Part shown: positions 50,923-59,575 of the stretch, one piece after another
Position numbering within the stretch: the first letter of the stretch is position 1
How the letters are laid out: every line of letters starts with the position of its first letter
Origin: Negativicoccus succinicivorans
GTDB lineage: Bacteria > Bacillota > Negativicutes > Veillonellales > Negativicoccaceae
Direction of reading: 5' to 3'
Length of the DNA: 64,000 nucleotides
NCBI RefSeq assembly: GCF_018372215.1
Contig: NZ_JAHAJN010000007.1
Span: 1 to 64,000 of the forward strand
Notes under the pieces: model-generated
The model's input: only the letters and a program-made list of their open reading frames with translations
The model's database searches: none
What the model was told of the DNA's origin: nothing
Position numbers and translations under genes: made by a program

Positions 50923-51876
50923 TCAATACCCGCGTTTTTTATCAATGACATTTTTCAGCTTCTGATCGCTTAAAAAGCGTTGCCAATTATCCGCCAAGAG
51001 GTCCAGAACTTTGTCCATGTAGCCGTAGACGCGCGCCGCGGTATGCGGAGTCAAAATCACATTGTCGAGCGTCCACAGCGGCGAATCTTCCGGTAACGGT
51101 TCCCGTGCGGTGACGTCGAGACCCGCGCCCGCGACGTGACCCGATTGCAGCGCCTCAATCAAGGCGGCTTCGTCAACGATGGTGCCGCGCGCGATATTGA
51201 TGAAATAAACGCCTTTTTTCATCGCGGCGATTTCTTTGGCGCCGAAATATCCTTCCGTTTCCGGTGTGCCGGGCAGCGCGCACATGACGACGTCGGCCTC
51301 CGGCAAGACACGTATTAATTCATCGTTGGTGATGACGCGGTCAACCAAAGCCTCTTCCGTAAGATGATTTTTTACCGCGATGATTTCCGCGCCGAAGGCC
51401 GCGCAGCGTTTGGCGATTTCTTTACCGATGCCGCCGAAACCGGCGATCAACACTTTCGTGTTTTCCAGCGAGGTAAATGACTGCGGATCCCAATTTTTTC
51501 CCGCTTGCGCCGTGACGGCGTGTTTTAATTTGTGACGCAACGCGAGCAGCAACGCCAGCGCCCGCTCCGCGACCGGCGCATCGTGAATCGCGGCGGTGTG
51601 CGTCAAGACGATATCGTTTTGTTGCATGGGCGGCGGTAAGAGTTTTTCAATCCCGGCGCTCATGCTGTGCAGCCAGCGCAGTTTCGGCGCGGCTTCCAGC
51701 ACGGGAAGCGGATCCATCGAGCCCCACAAGGCCACCGCATCGGCATCTTTCAGGTGCGGTAGCGCCTCGCTCATTTTAGCGTACGCTTCGACAGTGGCAT
51801 CGGGGCGGACCCGTTGCAAGCGTTCCAAACGTTCCGGTGTCAGGTGGTTGAGTACTACCAGTTTTGGTATGTTCAT
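50923..51876 (-). CDS. D-2-hydroxyacid dehydrogenase
   Basis: The 317-residue NAD(P)-dependent enzyme has the Rossmann loop IAGFGGIGKEIAKRCAAFG (near 140), CALPGTPETEGYF, the catalytic Arg in NIARGTIVDEAALIEAL, the Glu of LDVTAREPLPEDSPLW and the His of LTPHTAARVYGY. It reduces 2-oxoacids to D-hydroxyacids or the reverse; the substrate is unknown. The start ATG at 51876 follows CGGAGGAGGA. It is closest to the glyoxylate/hydroxypyruvate reductase-like branch in appearance. Confidence 0.88.
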   Translation of the reverse strand: MNIPKLVVLNHLTPERLERLQRVRPDATVEAYAKMSEALPHLKDADAVALWGSMDPLPVLEAAPKLRWLHSMSAGIEKLLPPPMQQNDIVLTHTAAIHDAPVAERALALLLALRHKLKHAVTAQAGKNWDPQSFTSLENTKVLIAGFGGIGKEIAKRCAAFGAEIIAVKNHLTEEALVDRVITNDELIRVLPEADVVMCALPGTPETEGYFGAKEIAAMKKGVYFINIARGTIVDEAALIEALQSGHVAGAGLDVTAREPLPEDSPLWTLDNVILTPHTAARVYGYMDKVLDLLADNWQRFLSDQKLKNVIDKKRGY

Positions 51877-51940
51877 TCCTCCTCCGTGTTCCTTTGCTTT
51901 TATTATACCGTAAATATCGCGACCGGCAGCTTGTCGTATC

Positions 51941-51970
51941 AAAAAAACAACCGCAGCAAGCTACGGTTGT
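51941..51970 (-). terminator. Terminator of ClC gene
   Basis: ACAACCGCAG-CAAG-CTACGGTTGT (one mismatch); the minus strand continues with seven T. It overlaps the stop codon. Confidence 0.75.
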
Positions 51971-53505
51971 TCGTATTCGGTGGTTTCATCGAGCAGCGCT
52001 TCGAGCGCGCCGATCTGATTACGCGGCAAGACGAAGACCAGTCGATCGTGAGCCTCGATTTCCGTTTCGCCGCGCGGCACCACCGTCACGCCTTGGCGAT
52101 CGATGGAGGTGACTAACGCGTGCGGCGGCAGCGCGATGTCGCGCAAAGCCGTGCCGGCGAGCGGGCTGTGTTCGGAAAGAACGGCGGTCGCCTGCATCAT
52201 CGTCGTATCGAAATCGGGCCGCGGTTTTTCTTTACGTAAAATATTTTGCAACAGATATTCATAAATCGGCGGTGTACCGAGCGCGTTCGCCGTGTAATAC
52301 GCCAAGAGACAGCAAATGGCGAGCGGTAAAAAGTAGGAGATGCGCTGCGTCATTTCAAATAAAAGCAACAGAGACGTGAGCGGACTGCGCACAACCGCCG
52401 TCAGATAGCCGGCCATCGCCAGCACGATGAAGAGCACGACGTATTCCGGCGCGACCATTTGTCCGAACAGACAGCCGAGAATCGCGCCTTGAATTAAAAT
52501 CGGCAGGAAGATGCCGCCCGGTACGCCGGAGGCAAACGAAATCAAGGAAAAAACGGTTTTAACCACGAAGAGAAGCAATAACCACCAAAGCGCATGCGGC
52601 GCACTTAACAGTTCGCCCAAGATCGGATGTCCGCCGCCCAAGACAATCGGGAAGAAGAGCATCAGCGCGAACGAGCAGAGAATCGCCGGCAGCGGTCGCA
52701 ATAAAATATATAAATTTAATTTGCCGTACACATAGTAGCAGCCGCGCAGACCCCAAAAATATACGGTGCCCATGCAACCTGAAACAATGCCGAGCAGAAC
52801 GACCCACGGGTACATGCTGACCGGCATTTTTCCGATCTCGGGAAAATGGAAGATCGGCGTCAGACCGAATACGTATTGACTGACGACATCCGCCGTTACG
52901 GCGGCGGCAAAGCAGCTGATGATCAAGCGCTTCGTGATCGTTTTATGAATTTCTTCCAGTGAAAACAGCACGCCGGATACCGGCGCGCTGAATGCGACCG
53001 AAAGGCCGGCCGCCGCGCCGCATGACATCAAATTTTGCGCCCGAATATAGTTATGTTTCAACCCCCGGGCGACGAGTTTACCGCACATCGCTCCGAGCTG
53101 AATGGACGGGCCTTCGCGTCCGAGCGATAAGCCGCAAAGAGCGGCGATGGTTCCGCCCAAGTATTTATGCAGCAAGACCGAAAGCGGAGAAGTCTGAATC
53201 CGACCGGTGATTTCCGCGGTCACCTGCGGGATACCGCTGCCGCCCGCATACGGTTCGCGACGAACGATCGCGCCCAGCGCAATGGCGCCGATGCAAAAAG
53301 AGATCAGGATCAGCGGTAATCGGGACCAGTCCAAGGCGGCCAGTTGCGCCAAGTAACTGACGCTGTCTTCGCACCAGCTGATCAGCAAACGATAAATGAC
53401 ACCTGCACCGCCCGCCAGCAAACCGACCAAAATACCCTCCAAGAGCAAGGTGGAATCGGTTCGCAAAGAGCGACTACGCAGCGTTTCGATTTTTAAAAAT
53501 GACAT
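51961..53505 (-). CDS. ClC family chloride transporter with C-terminal TrkA_C domain
   Basis: The 514-residue protein has the three chloride-selectivity motifs of ClC: GSGIPQV (about 96), GREGPSIQLG (gating Glu present, so likely a Cl-/H+ exchanger) and GVPGGIFLP. About 17 hydrophobic helices precede a cytoplasmic domain of about 75 residues (ending VLPRNQIGALEALL) that resembles a TrkA_C ligand-sensing module. ATG at 53505 with AAAGGA upstream is preferred to the ATG five codons earlier. Confidence 0.93.
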   Translation of the reverse strand: MSFLKIETLRSRSLRTDSTLLLEGILVGLLAGGAGVIYRLLISWCEDSVSYLAQLAALDWSRLPLILISFCIGAIALGAIVRREPYAGGSGIPQVTAEITGRIQTSPLSVLLHKYLGGTIAALCGLSLGREGPSIQLGAMCGKLVARGLKHNYIRAQNLMSCGAAAGLSVAFSAPVSGVLFSLEEIHKTITKRLIISCFAAAVTADVVSQYVFGLTPIFHFPEIGKMPVSMYPWVVLLGIVSGCMGTVYFWGLRGCYYVYGKLNLYILLRPLPAILCSFALMLFFPIVLGGGHPILGELLSAPHALWWLLLLFVVKTVFSLISFASGVPGGIFLPILIQGAILGCLFGQMVAPEYVVLFIVLAMAGYLTAVVRSPLTSLLLLFEMTQRISYFLPLAICCLLAYYTANALGTPPIYEYLLQNILRKEKPRPDFDTTMMQATAVLSEHSPLAGTALRDIALPPHALVTSIDRQGVTVVPRGETEIEAHDRLVFVLPRNQIGALEALLDETTEYEQP

Positions 53506-53671
53506 ATCCGATCCTTTCATTTAGTAAGTATATTTATAATGCGCTTTTACATAATGTTACGTCAAGTGTCACCACCGAATTAAATTTTTTAACAAATAAT
53601 TTTGACTGTACATTCGCGAACATATTCTCTATAATAGAATTAATCGATAGATACTTGGAGGAGGGAAAGAA

Positions 53672-54184
53672 ATGCGTAAACTAGCTATTTTAACAGCGTG
53701 TGCATGCTTGGTAGCGGGCGCCGCGATGGCAGCGCCGGTGACGTATATTCCGGAAGGCGGCACGAATGTAGGTTACGGTTACAACGGAGCGCAGGATGGT
53801 TCGCATGCGGTCTACGTGGAACACGGTATCGCCGATAAAGTCGTGATTGGCGCGGAATATCGCGACCTCGTCAACATGGGCAATGAATTTGATGTGTACG
53901 GTAAATATCGTTTGAACGATAACGTATATGTGACTCTCGGCAATCGCAACTACGACGTAGCCGGCAACAAACTCTACGCGGGCGTAGAAGGTATGACCTA
54001 CCTGACCGAAAAGTTTGACGGCTATGCCAGCGTGAAAGTTTCGAGCGAAGAAAAAGAATACAAAGTCGGTGCTTTGTATGATCTGAACCCGAACTTCGAC
54101 TTGGACGTTAACTACACGTACCAGGATCGCGACGAAGACATGAACCGTAAAGGCGTCGGCGTCGGCTTGAACTACCGCTTTTAA
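53672..54184 (+). CDS. Small outer-membrane beta-barrel protein
   Basis: The 170-residue protein has a signal peptide (KLAILTACACLVAGAAMA, cleavage after AMA-A about residue 20). It then has alternating strands with aromatic girdle residues and ends in NYRF, the terminal Phe expected for barrel assembly by BamA. Eight strands are plausible, an OmpX/OmpA-size porin-like protein. It supports an outer membrane in this organism. RBS TTGGAGGAGGGAAAG is strong; a TATAAT lies at 53630-53635. Confidence 0.8.
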   Translation: MRKLAILTACACLVAGAAMAAPVTYIPEGGTNVGYGYNGAQDGSHAVYVEHGIADKVVIGAEYRDLVNMGNEFDVYGKYRLNDNVYVTLGNRNYDVAGNKLYAGVEGMTYLTEKFDGYASVKVSSEEKEYKVGALYDLNPNFDLDVNYTYQDRDEDMNRKGVGVGLNYRF

Positions 54185-54188
54185 ACAC

Positions 54189-54219
54189 AAAAAAAGACTC
54201 GCTCGGCGAGTCTTTTTTT
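54189..54219. terminator. Bidirectional terminator
   Basis: AAAAAAAGACTCGC-TCG-GCGAGTCTTTTTTT between the barrel-protein gene and the convergent secreted-protein gene. Confidence 0.88.
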
Positions 54220-54272
54220 ATTGTGCGAATATAATATGTGAAAATGTTTGGTTTCCGCTTACCGTCTGTCAT

Positions 54273-54806
54273 TTAATGTCTGAGGGATTCCGGACCAAAG
54301 TTTCTGATCATTCGTTCGAACGGATCTTCCTGCTGCGGTTTCATATCCATGGGCAGTCCCGGATAGGTAGTTGTCTGCTCCTTGGTTACCGTTGTCGTGA
54401 CGCCGGTGGTGCGTTTATGCCCGTGCATCTTGGAGATTTCAAAATAGGGCAGATCCTGCTCTTTCAGCGCGGGTAAAAGCGGTTGCTTGGCTTTCTGAGC
54501 CGGTGATTTTTTGAAGATCGAGAACACCGACATCGCGGCGTTGGTCCATTTTTCAAAGCCGGTTTCGGCTACGCCGTCAAAACCCAGTTGCACTTTGCCG
54601 GCCGGCGGCTGCACGCGAACGGAGTGACCGTGTCGGGTTTCTTGGGAGCGCTCTTCGGTGTGCGTCACCGTTTCCGTGCGCGTTTCTTTGGTCATGACCC
54701 GTTGTATGCGCGTGGCATCGTTGGCGGGAGCCTCCAGCGCGAATGCGGAGGGAGTGGCGGAGAGCAGTACGAGAGCCGCCAAGAGGGTAGTGGTAAGTTT
54801 GTTCAT
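54273..54806 (-). CDS. Secreted protein of unknown function
   Basis: The 177-residue protein has a clear signal peptide (MNKLTTTLLAALVLLSATPSAFA, cleavage near 23). The mature part is polar, rich in Thr, Glu and Lys, with Thr-Glu repeats (TKETRTETVTHTEERSQET) and a second Thr-rich stretch near 140 (TTGVTTTVTKEQTTT). I do not recognise it. It is likely periplasmic or surface-exposed. ATG at 54806 has AAGGAGTTT upstream. The promoter TTGACA-18-TACAAT is on the minus strand at 54960-54931. Confidence 0.7.
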   Translation of the reverse strand: MNKLTTTLLAALVLLSATPSAFALEAPANDATRIQRVMTKETRTETVTHTEERSQETRHGHSVRVQPPAGKVQLGFDGVAETGFEKWTNAAMSVFSIFKKSPAQKAKQPLLPALKEQDLPYFEISKMHGHKRTTGVTTTVTKEQTTTYPGLPMDMKPQQEDPFERMIRNFGPESLRH

Positions 54807-55168
54807 TGGGGAAACTCCTTTGGAATTAATTTCACACGGAGCGTTGCCGCATCCATTGCAGTAGACAGAATAATGACGCGTCACGCTCGGCTTTGTCTGT
54901 ACGTTTTGACAGACGAAAATGATGAAATTTATTGTAGGGGATAGTGGGAATAATTGTCAATTGATTTTCCATTCCGATCAAGAATACAGAAAACGCGGAT
55001 ATGGAATATATAATCAAACAAAAAACTACAATCATTGTGGAATGCGAAATATAAAAATATTTTCTCAGTGAAATGTGAAATGTCAAGTCGTGCTTGACAA
55101 AATTAATGTTATTAAGGCGCGCGTTATGATACAATAAAGATGAATGAGAATAGAGGAGGCGGAAGAGC
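54807..55168. other. AT-rich intergenic region between divergent genes
   Basis: About 360 bases. Minus-strand promoter TTGACA (54960-54955), 18 bases, TACAAT (54936-54931) serves the secreted-protein gene and leaves a leader of about 115 bases. TATGAT (55125-55130) may be the -10 for the plus-strand wecA-like gene. The region 54940-55140 is AT-rich. No gene seen. Confidence 0.55.
54931..54960 (-). promoter_or_regulatory. Promoter of secreted-protein gene
   Basis: Minus strand TTGACA (54960-54955), 18 bases, TACAAT (54936-54931). Confidence 0.6.
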
Positions 55169-56200
55169 TTGGCGTATGCAATTGCGTTCGGGATTGCGCT
55201 CATCGTGACCTATGTCATTACCCCTGCCGTGAAGCGTTTGGCCTGTCGGGTCGGAGCGATGGATAATCCCAATGCGCGCAAGGTTCATCATGGAGCCGTA
55301 CCGCGTTTGGGCGGTTTAGGAATATATATCGGATTTTTGGCATCGGTGCTGTACAGCTTGCCGTTATCGACCGAAGTGATCGGTTTACTGATGGGGTCGG
55401 CCGTGATCATTGCGGTCGGCGTATGGGATGATATTTGTCAGATTCCCGCCAAGGTAAAACTGCTCGGTCAGATTTTGGCGGCGGTTGTGTTGGTAGCGTG
55501 CGGTGTACGCGTCGATTGGGTATTGAACCCGTTCGGCGATTATATTTATTTAAGTGCGTTCATTTCCGTACCGCTCACGATTTTGTGGGTGGTGGGATTC
55601 ACCAATATGGTGAACCTGATCGACGGCTTAGACGGTTTGGCGGCCGGCGTAAGCTCAATCGCCGCCGTTTCCGTAGCGTTGATCGCGTACCAAATGGGGC
55701 AATGGAACAGCGTGGCGATCACGGTCGCGATGGCGGGCGCGGCGATCGGTTTTCTGCAGTATAATTTCAACCCCGCGAAGATTTTCATGGGCGATACAGG
55801 CAGTATGTTCTTAGGCTACACGCTCGCCGCGGTATCGATCATGGGCGTGATGAAAACAGCGGCTACCGTCGCTTTGGTCGTGCCGGTCATAGCGCTGGGT
55901 TTACCGATTATGGATACGGCGCTGGCGATCGTGCGGCGCAAGCTTTCGGGCGTGCCTATTTTCGCGCCGGACCGCGGGCATTTACATCACCGTCTGCTCG
56001 ATAGCGGCTTATCGCAAAAACAGGTGGTTTTATTGATGTATGCGATTACCGCGTTCCTAGGTATGATCGCTTTATTGGTGGTACATTTAAATGTCGTTTT
56101 CGGTGCCGTCGTAGTCGGTGTGGTAACGGCGGCGGGACTTTGGTGGGCACGCTACTTGGGCATGATTGCAGGCGGCAAGTGCGCGTCGGAAAAACACTGA
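55169..56200 (+). CDS. Undecaprenyl-phosphate N-acetylhexosamine-1-phosphate transferase (WecA/TagO type)
   Basis: The 343-residue polytopic enzyme (about 10-11 membrane segments) has the family motifs: DNPNARKVHHGAVPRLGGLGIYIGF, the DD pair in GVWDDI, NMVNLIDGLDGLAAG, FNPAKIFMGDTGSMFLG and the cytoplasmic DRGHLHHRLLD loop. It starts lipid-linked glycan synthesis (O-antigen or enterobacterial-type antigen) by transferring GlcNAc-1-P. The start is a TTG at 55169 with GAGGAGG nine bases upstream. It is followed by wecB after 10 bases. Confidence 0.9.
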   Translation: MAYAIAFGIALIVTYVITPAVKRLACRVGAMDNPNARKVHHGAVPRLGGLGIYIGFLASVLYSLPLSTEVIGLLMGSAVIIAVGVWDDICQIPAKVKLLGQILAAVVLVACGVRVDWVLNPFGDYIYLSAFISVPLTILWVVGFTNMVNLIDGLDGLAAGVSSIAAVSVALIAYQMGQWNSVAITVAMAGAAIGFLQYNFNPAKIFMGDTGSMFLGYTLAAVSIMGVMKTAATVALVVPVIALGLPIMDTALAIVRRKLSGVPIFAPDRGHLHHRLLDSGLSQKQVVLLMYAITAFLGMIALLVVHLNVVFGAVVVGVVTAAGLWWARYLGMIAGGKCASEKH

Positions 56201-56210
56201 GGAACATTTT

Positions 56211-57368
56211 ATGACAATCAAGGTAATGACAATTTTCGGCACCCGTCCGGAAGCCATCAAGATGGCTCCGGTCGTTTCCGAGCTCGCACGGCATCCGGAA
56301 TTTTCCGTTTGCGTTACCGTGACCGCGCAGCATCGCGAAATGCTTGACCAGGTGTTGCGGTTATTTGCGATTACGCCGGATTACGATTTAGATATCATGG
56401 CGCCGGGACAAACTTTATATGACGTCACCAGCCGGGCGTTGCTCGGCTTACGGACGTGTCTGCAGCAGGAACGTCCTGATGTAGTCTTGGTTCACGGCGA
56501 CACGACGACAACTTTTGCCGGCGCGCTCGCCGCATTTTATGAGCAGATTCCTGTCGGCCACGTGGAAGCTGGTTTACGGACGGGCGATATTTACTCGCCG
56601 TTTCCCGAAGAAATGAACCGTCGCTTGACCGGGCGGTTGGCGCGTTACCATTTTGCGCCGACGCCGGAAACGAAAGCGAATCTGCTGCGGGAAAATGTCG
56701 CGGAAGAATCGATTTTCGTGACGGGTAACACAGTTATCGACGCGCTTTTGCAGACGGTCGGCCGTCCTTTTGATCCGAATACGCTGCCGATGAAGCTTGA
56801 CCCGTCACGGCGTACGCTTTTGGTCACCACCCATCGGCGCGAAAATTTGGGTGCCCCGATGCGCGACGTATATCGCGCGTTACGGCAGATACTGGAAGAT
56901 GTGCCGAACTTGGAACTGGTGTTTCCTGTTCATAAAAATCCGGCGGTGCGTGAAGTCGTTCGGGCGGAGCTTGGCGATGTGCCGCATGTGCATTTGATCG
57001 AACCGTTAGATTACGAACCGTTTGCGCAATTGATGGCGCAAAGCGATCTGATTTTAACCGATTCCGGCGGCATTCAGGAGGAAGCGCCGGGCTTAGGCAA
57101 ACCGGTGCTCGTGTTGCGCGATACCACGGAGCGCCCCGAGGCGGTGGCGGCCGGTACGGTAAGCCTGGTCGGCACGGCGGAAGAAGATGTCTACCGAGAA
57201 GCGAAACGTCTTTTAACCGATGATAATTTGTACCGCCAAATGGCGAATTCCGTCAATCCGTACGGCGACGGTAAAGCCGCCGGAAGAATTATACAGGCGC
57301 TTTTGTACGCCTACGGTAAAACGGCGAAAAAACCGCCTGAATTTATAGCCAATACTAATGAATTATGA
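56211..57368 (+). CDS. wecB: UDP-N-acetylglucosamine 2-epimerase (non-hydrolysing)
   Basis: The 385-residue GT-B fold enzyme has FGTRPEAIKMAPV at the start, VHGDTTTTFAGALAAFY, HVEAGLRTGD, and DSGGIQEEAPGLGKPVLVLRDTTERPE near residue 285. It converts UDP-GlcNAc to UDP-ManNAc for envelope glycans, a fitting partner for the upstream transferase. ATG at 56211 follows GAGGAAC. It lies directly before the ATP synthase operon, an order common in Firmicutes. Confidence 0.95.
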   Translation: MTIKVMTIFGTRPEAIKMAPVVSELARHPEFSVCVTVTAQHREMLDQVLRLFAITPDYDLDIMAPGQTLYDVTSRALLGLRTCLQQERPDVVLVHGDTTTTFAGALAAFYEQIPVGHVEAGLRTGDIYSPFPEEMNRRLTGRLARYHFAPTPETKANLLRENVAEESIFVTGNTVIDALLQTVGRPFDPNTLPMKLDPSRRTLLVTTHRRENLGAPMRDVYRALRQILEDVPNLELVFPVHKNPAVREVVRAELGDVPHVHLIEPLDYEPFAQLMAQSDLILTDSGGIQEEAPGLGKPVLVLRDTTERPEAVAAGTVSLVGTAEEDVYREAKRLLTDDNLYRQMANSVNPYGDGKAAGRIIQALLYAYGKTAKKPPEFIANTNEL

Positions 57369-57429
57369 TAGAATAATAACTGCATGTGCAGGTTCTTATG
57401 ACCTCATGTGCACGGCAAGGAGGTCTCCG

Positions 57430-57639
57430 GTGAAAGAACAGGAATTTAATTGGCAGCGGGCGTTAGCCATCGCTACCGGTGCTGGTATGACACTGCTTTG
57501 CACGATTTTATTCGGCCTGTATTTAGGGTATCTTCTCGATAAATATGTCGGCACGGCTCCATTCGGTTTACTGGCCGGAGGCGTGGCGGGTGCGCTGACA
57601 GGTTTGTTGACGTTAGTTCGTGACATGATTCGCAAATGA
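57430..57639 (+). CDS. AtpZ/AtpI-family small membrane protein
   Basis: The 69-residue protein has two membrane helices (about 11-32 and 42-62) with a short DKYVGTAPFG loop, the AtpZ (YtqI-like) pattern found first in many ATP synthase operons. It may aid rotor assembly or cation handling. The GTG at 57430 with AAGGAGG upstream is the best start. The stop overlaps the atpI start (ATGA). Confidence 0.82.
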   Translation: MKEQEFNWQRALAIATGAGMTLLCTILFGLYLGYLLDKYVGTAPFGLLAGGVAGALTGLLTLVRDMIRK

Positions 57640-58022
57640 CGGACGGTCGGGAGCTTTTTCGTTGGCTGCTTGCCTGTATGCATTGGCAAGGAGCATTGAT
57701 GGCCGCGGGGGCGGTCCTCGTTCTCCTGTTCGGCAAAGGGGATTGGGCCGTCGGCTGGATCGTAGGCGGCGCCTTTAATATAGCGTATTTTTCTTACCTT
57801 GCATTGATCGCGTTTAAGCGATGCGATCGCGATGATCTGGGTATGGTGAAAAGCTTAACCAATGTCGCGGCAGGGCGTTTCTTTGTGGCCATCCTCTTTT
57901 TGCTGGTGGTCTTAAAAACCAATTTAGCCCATTTTGGGGCTACGGTTTGCGGCTTACTGTCGTTGCAACTCGTGTATTTTTTTGTCACGTTTTGGGGCGA
58001 CTTCAAGCATATAAAAAAATAG
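57636..58022 (+). CDS. atpI: ATP synthase protein I
   Basis: The 128-residue protein has four membrane helices and the layout of AtpI, which helps assemble the c-ring. The overlap with the preceding gene and position before atpB support this. Sequence similarity in this family is low, so position carries much of the weight. Confidence 0.78.
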   Translation: MTDGRELFRWLLACMHWQGALMAAGAVLVLLFGKGDWAVGWIVGGAFNIAYFSYLALIAFKRCDRDDLGMVKSLTNVAAGRFFVAILFLLVVLKTNLAHFGATVCGLLSLQLVYFFVTFWGDFKHIKK

Positions 58023-58054
58023 GGGAGTATGTCCTGGCGGAAGGGGGTGAAGCT

Positions 58055-58732
58055 ATGCATCTACACACAGGTACACATGATGTGCAATATCTTTGGGGAA
58101 TGGCCGTTAACATGGACACGATTTACATGACCTGGCTGACCGGAGCACTGGTTCTGATTTTGGTATTGTTGGCGACGCGAAGTCGTGAAATGGTACCGTC
58201 CGGTGTGCAAAACGCAGTGGAAATGATCGTTGAAGGCTTAAGTGATCAGTTCCATTCCATTCTCGGTCCCGATTATCGTAAAGCGGCATATATGTTGTTA
58301 ACGCTCTTTTTCTTTATCTTTATCGGAAACGAGATCGGGTTGTTACCGACGCCGCACCTCATTACCTCGCCCACGAATGACGTCAATACGACATTGGGCC
58401 TGGCGATTGCAGCATCCCTGGCGACGCACGCACTGTACGTGAAAAACAAAGGGTTAAAAGAGTATTTTGCACACTTCTTCAAACCCTTCGCTCCGTTCGT
58501 TCTTATTAACCTGATCGAAGAAATCGCAAAACCGATTACGTTGGCAATGCGTCTATTCGGTAACATTTTGGCGGGGGAAATTTTGCTGGAAGTTTTAAAC
58601 TATCTGGCGCCAGTCGGTGTACCTATCTTATGGATCGGTGTTTCGTTAGTCATCGGTGTAATCCAGGCGTTTATTTTTACGATCCTCGTTACCGCATACC
58701 TGGGCGGTGCAATTGGTGAGGACGGCCATTAA
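58055..58732 (+). CDS. atpB: ATP synthase F0 subunit a
   Basis: The 225-residue protein has five to six membrane helices and the essential Arg in LAMRLFGNILAGE (about residue 166), followed by conserved residues of the ion half-channels. It forms the stator path for the coupling ion beside the c-ring. ATG at 58055 with GGAAGGGGGTGAAGCT upstream is preferred to the longer frame from 57947. Confidence 0.95.
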   Translation: MHLHTGTHDVQYLWGMAVNMDTIYMTWLTGALVLILVLLATRSREMVPSGVQNAVEMIVEGLSDQFHSILGPDYRKAAYMLLTLFFFIFIGNEIGLLPTPHLITSPTNDVNTTLGLAIAASLATHALYVKNKGLKEYFAHFFKPFAPFVLINLIEEIAKPITLAMRLFGNILAGEILLEVLNYLAPVGVPILWIGVSLVIGVIQAFIFTILVTAYLGGAIGEDGH

Positions 58733-58785
58733 TTCAGCATGTACAAAACGTACATAATGGAATTTTATTTTAGGAGGAAACTATA

Positions 58786-59046
58786 ATGGAATCTACTGCT
58801 TTGGTACTTGTTGTTTCTGCATTTTGTGCAACTTTGATTGCTTGCGTTGCCTCGGTTGCGGCGGCATCCAATGACGCGAAAGCGGCTACGACCGCAATGG
58901 AAGCCATGGCTCGTCAGCCGGAAATGGCACAACGTTTGATGGTTAACATGCTGATCGCGATCGGCTTGATCGAATCGATTCCAATTATTTCGTCGGTTAT
59001 TGCGCTCGTTTTGGTATTTGCCAACCCGCTCGTTGACTTGCTCTAA
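58786..59046 (+). CDS. atpE: ATP synthase F0 subunit c (atypical ion-binding site)
   Basis: The 86-residue hairpin of two helices is joined by the ARQPE loop (42-46). The coupling carboxylate is Glu63 with Ser64 next to it. The first helix lacks the usual Gly-x-Gly-x-Gly motif: the matching positions read Ser23, Ala25, Ala27, Asn29 and Ala31. It also carries Asp30 where sodium-type subunits have Gln32 (Ilyobacter numbering). This gives two membrane carboxylates per subunit, as described for Fusobacterium nucleatum. The coupling ion is uncertain. RBS AGGAGGAAAC precedes the ATG. Confidence 0.95.
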   Translation: MESTALVLVVSAFCATLIACVASVAAASNDAKAATTAMEAMARQPEMAQRLMVNMLIAIGLIESIPIISSVIALVLVFANPLVDLL

Positions 59047-59079
59047 TTTGGCATCTAGTGTTTTGAGGAGGGAATTTCA

Positions 59080-59574
59080 TTGGTCGAATTTAACTTTACT
59101 TTGATTATCCAAATCCTCAACTTTTTCGTTCTCGTTGCCATCATAGGAAAATTCGGTTTCGGTCCGCTGATGCGGACTCTCGATGCACGTAAAGCTCGGA
59201 TTGCTGCAGATTTAAGCGGCGCGGAACAAGCCCGGAAACAGGCGGAAGCACTGCATGCGGAATACCAGGCACAACTGGAATCGGCGCGCGCGCAAGCGCA
59301 GGAAATCGTTAATAAAGCCGTTGCAGAAGCGGAACAACAAGCCCAAGCGCAACTGGATACGGTACGCACTCAAATCGAACAGGAAAAAACGCTCGCTACC
59401 CGTCAATTGGCGGAAGAACGCGAGGAACTTGTAAAGAATTTGCGTGCCGAGGTGGTAGAGCTCGCTACAGCGATCGCTGAGCGGCTGATTGCCAAAAATC
59501 TTGATGCGGATATGAATCGTAAGCTGATTAATGACTGCATCGAAAAGTTGGCCACAAAGCAAGTGGGTCGGTAA
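59080..59574 (+). CDS. atpF: ATP synthase F0 subunit b
   Basis: The 164-residue protein has one N-terminal membrane helix (NFTLIIQILNFFVLVAII) and a long charged coiled-coil region that forms the peripheral stalk. The start is a TTG at 59080 after GAGGAGGGAATTTCA. A TTG start could hold its output below that of atpE. It is 2 bases before atpH. Confidence 0.94.
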   Translation: MVEFNFTLIIQILNFFVLVAIIGKFGFGPLMRTLDARKARIAADLSGAEQARKQAEALHAEYQAQLESARAQAQEIVNKAVAEAEQQAQAQLDTVRTQIEQEKTLATRQLAEEREELVKNLRAEVVELATAIAERLIAKNLDADMNRKLINDCIEKLATKQVGR

Positions 59575-59575
59575 G

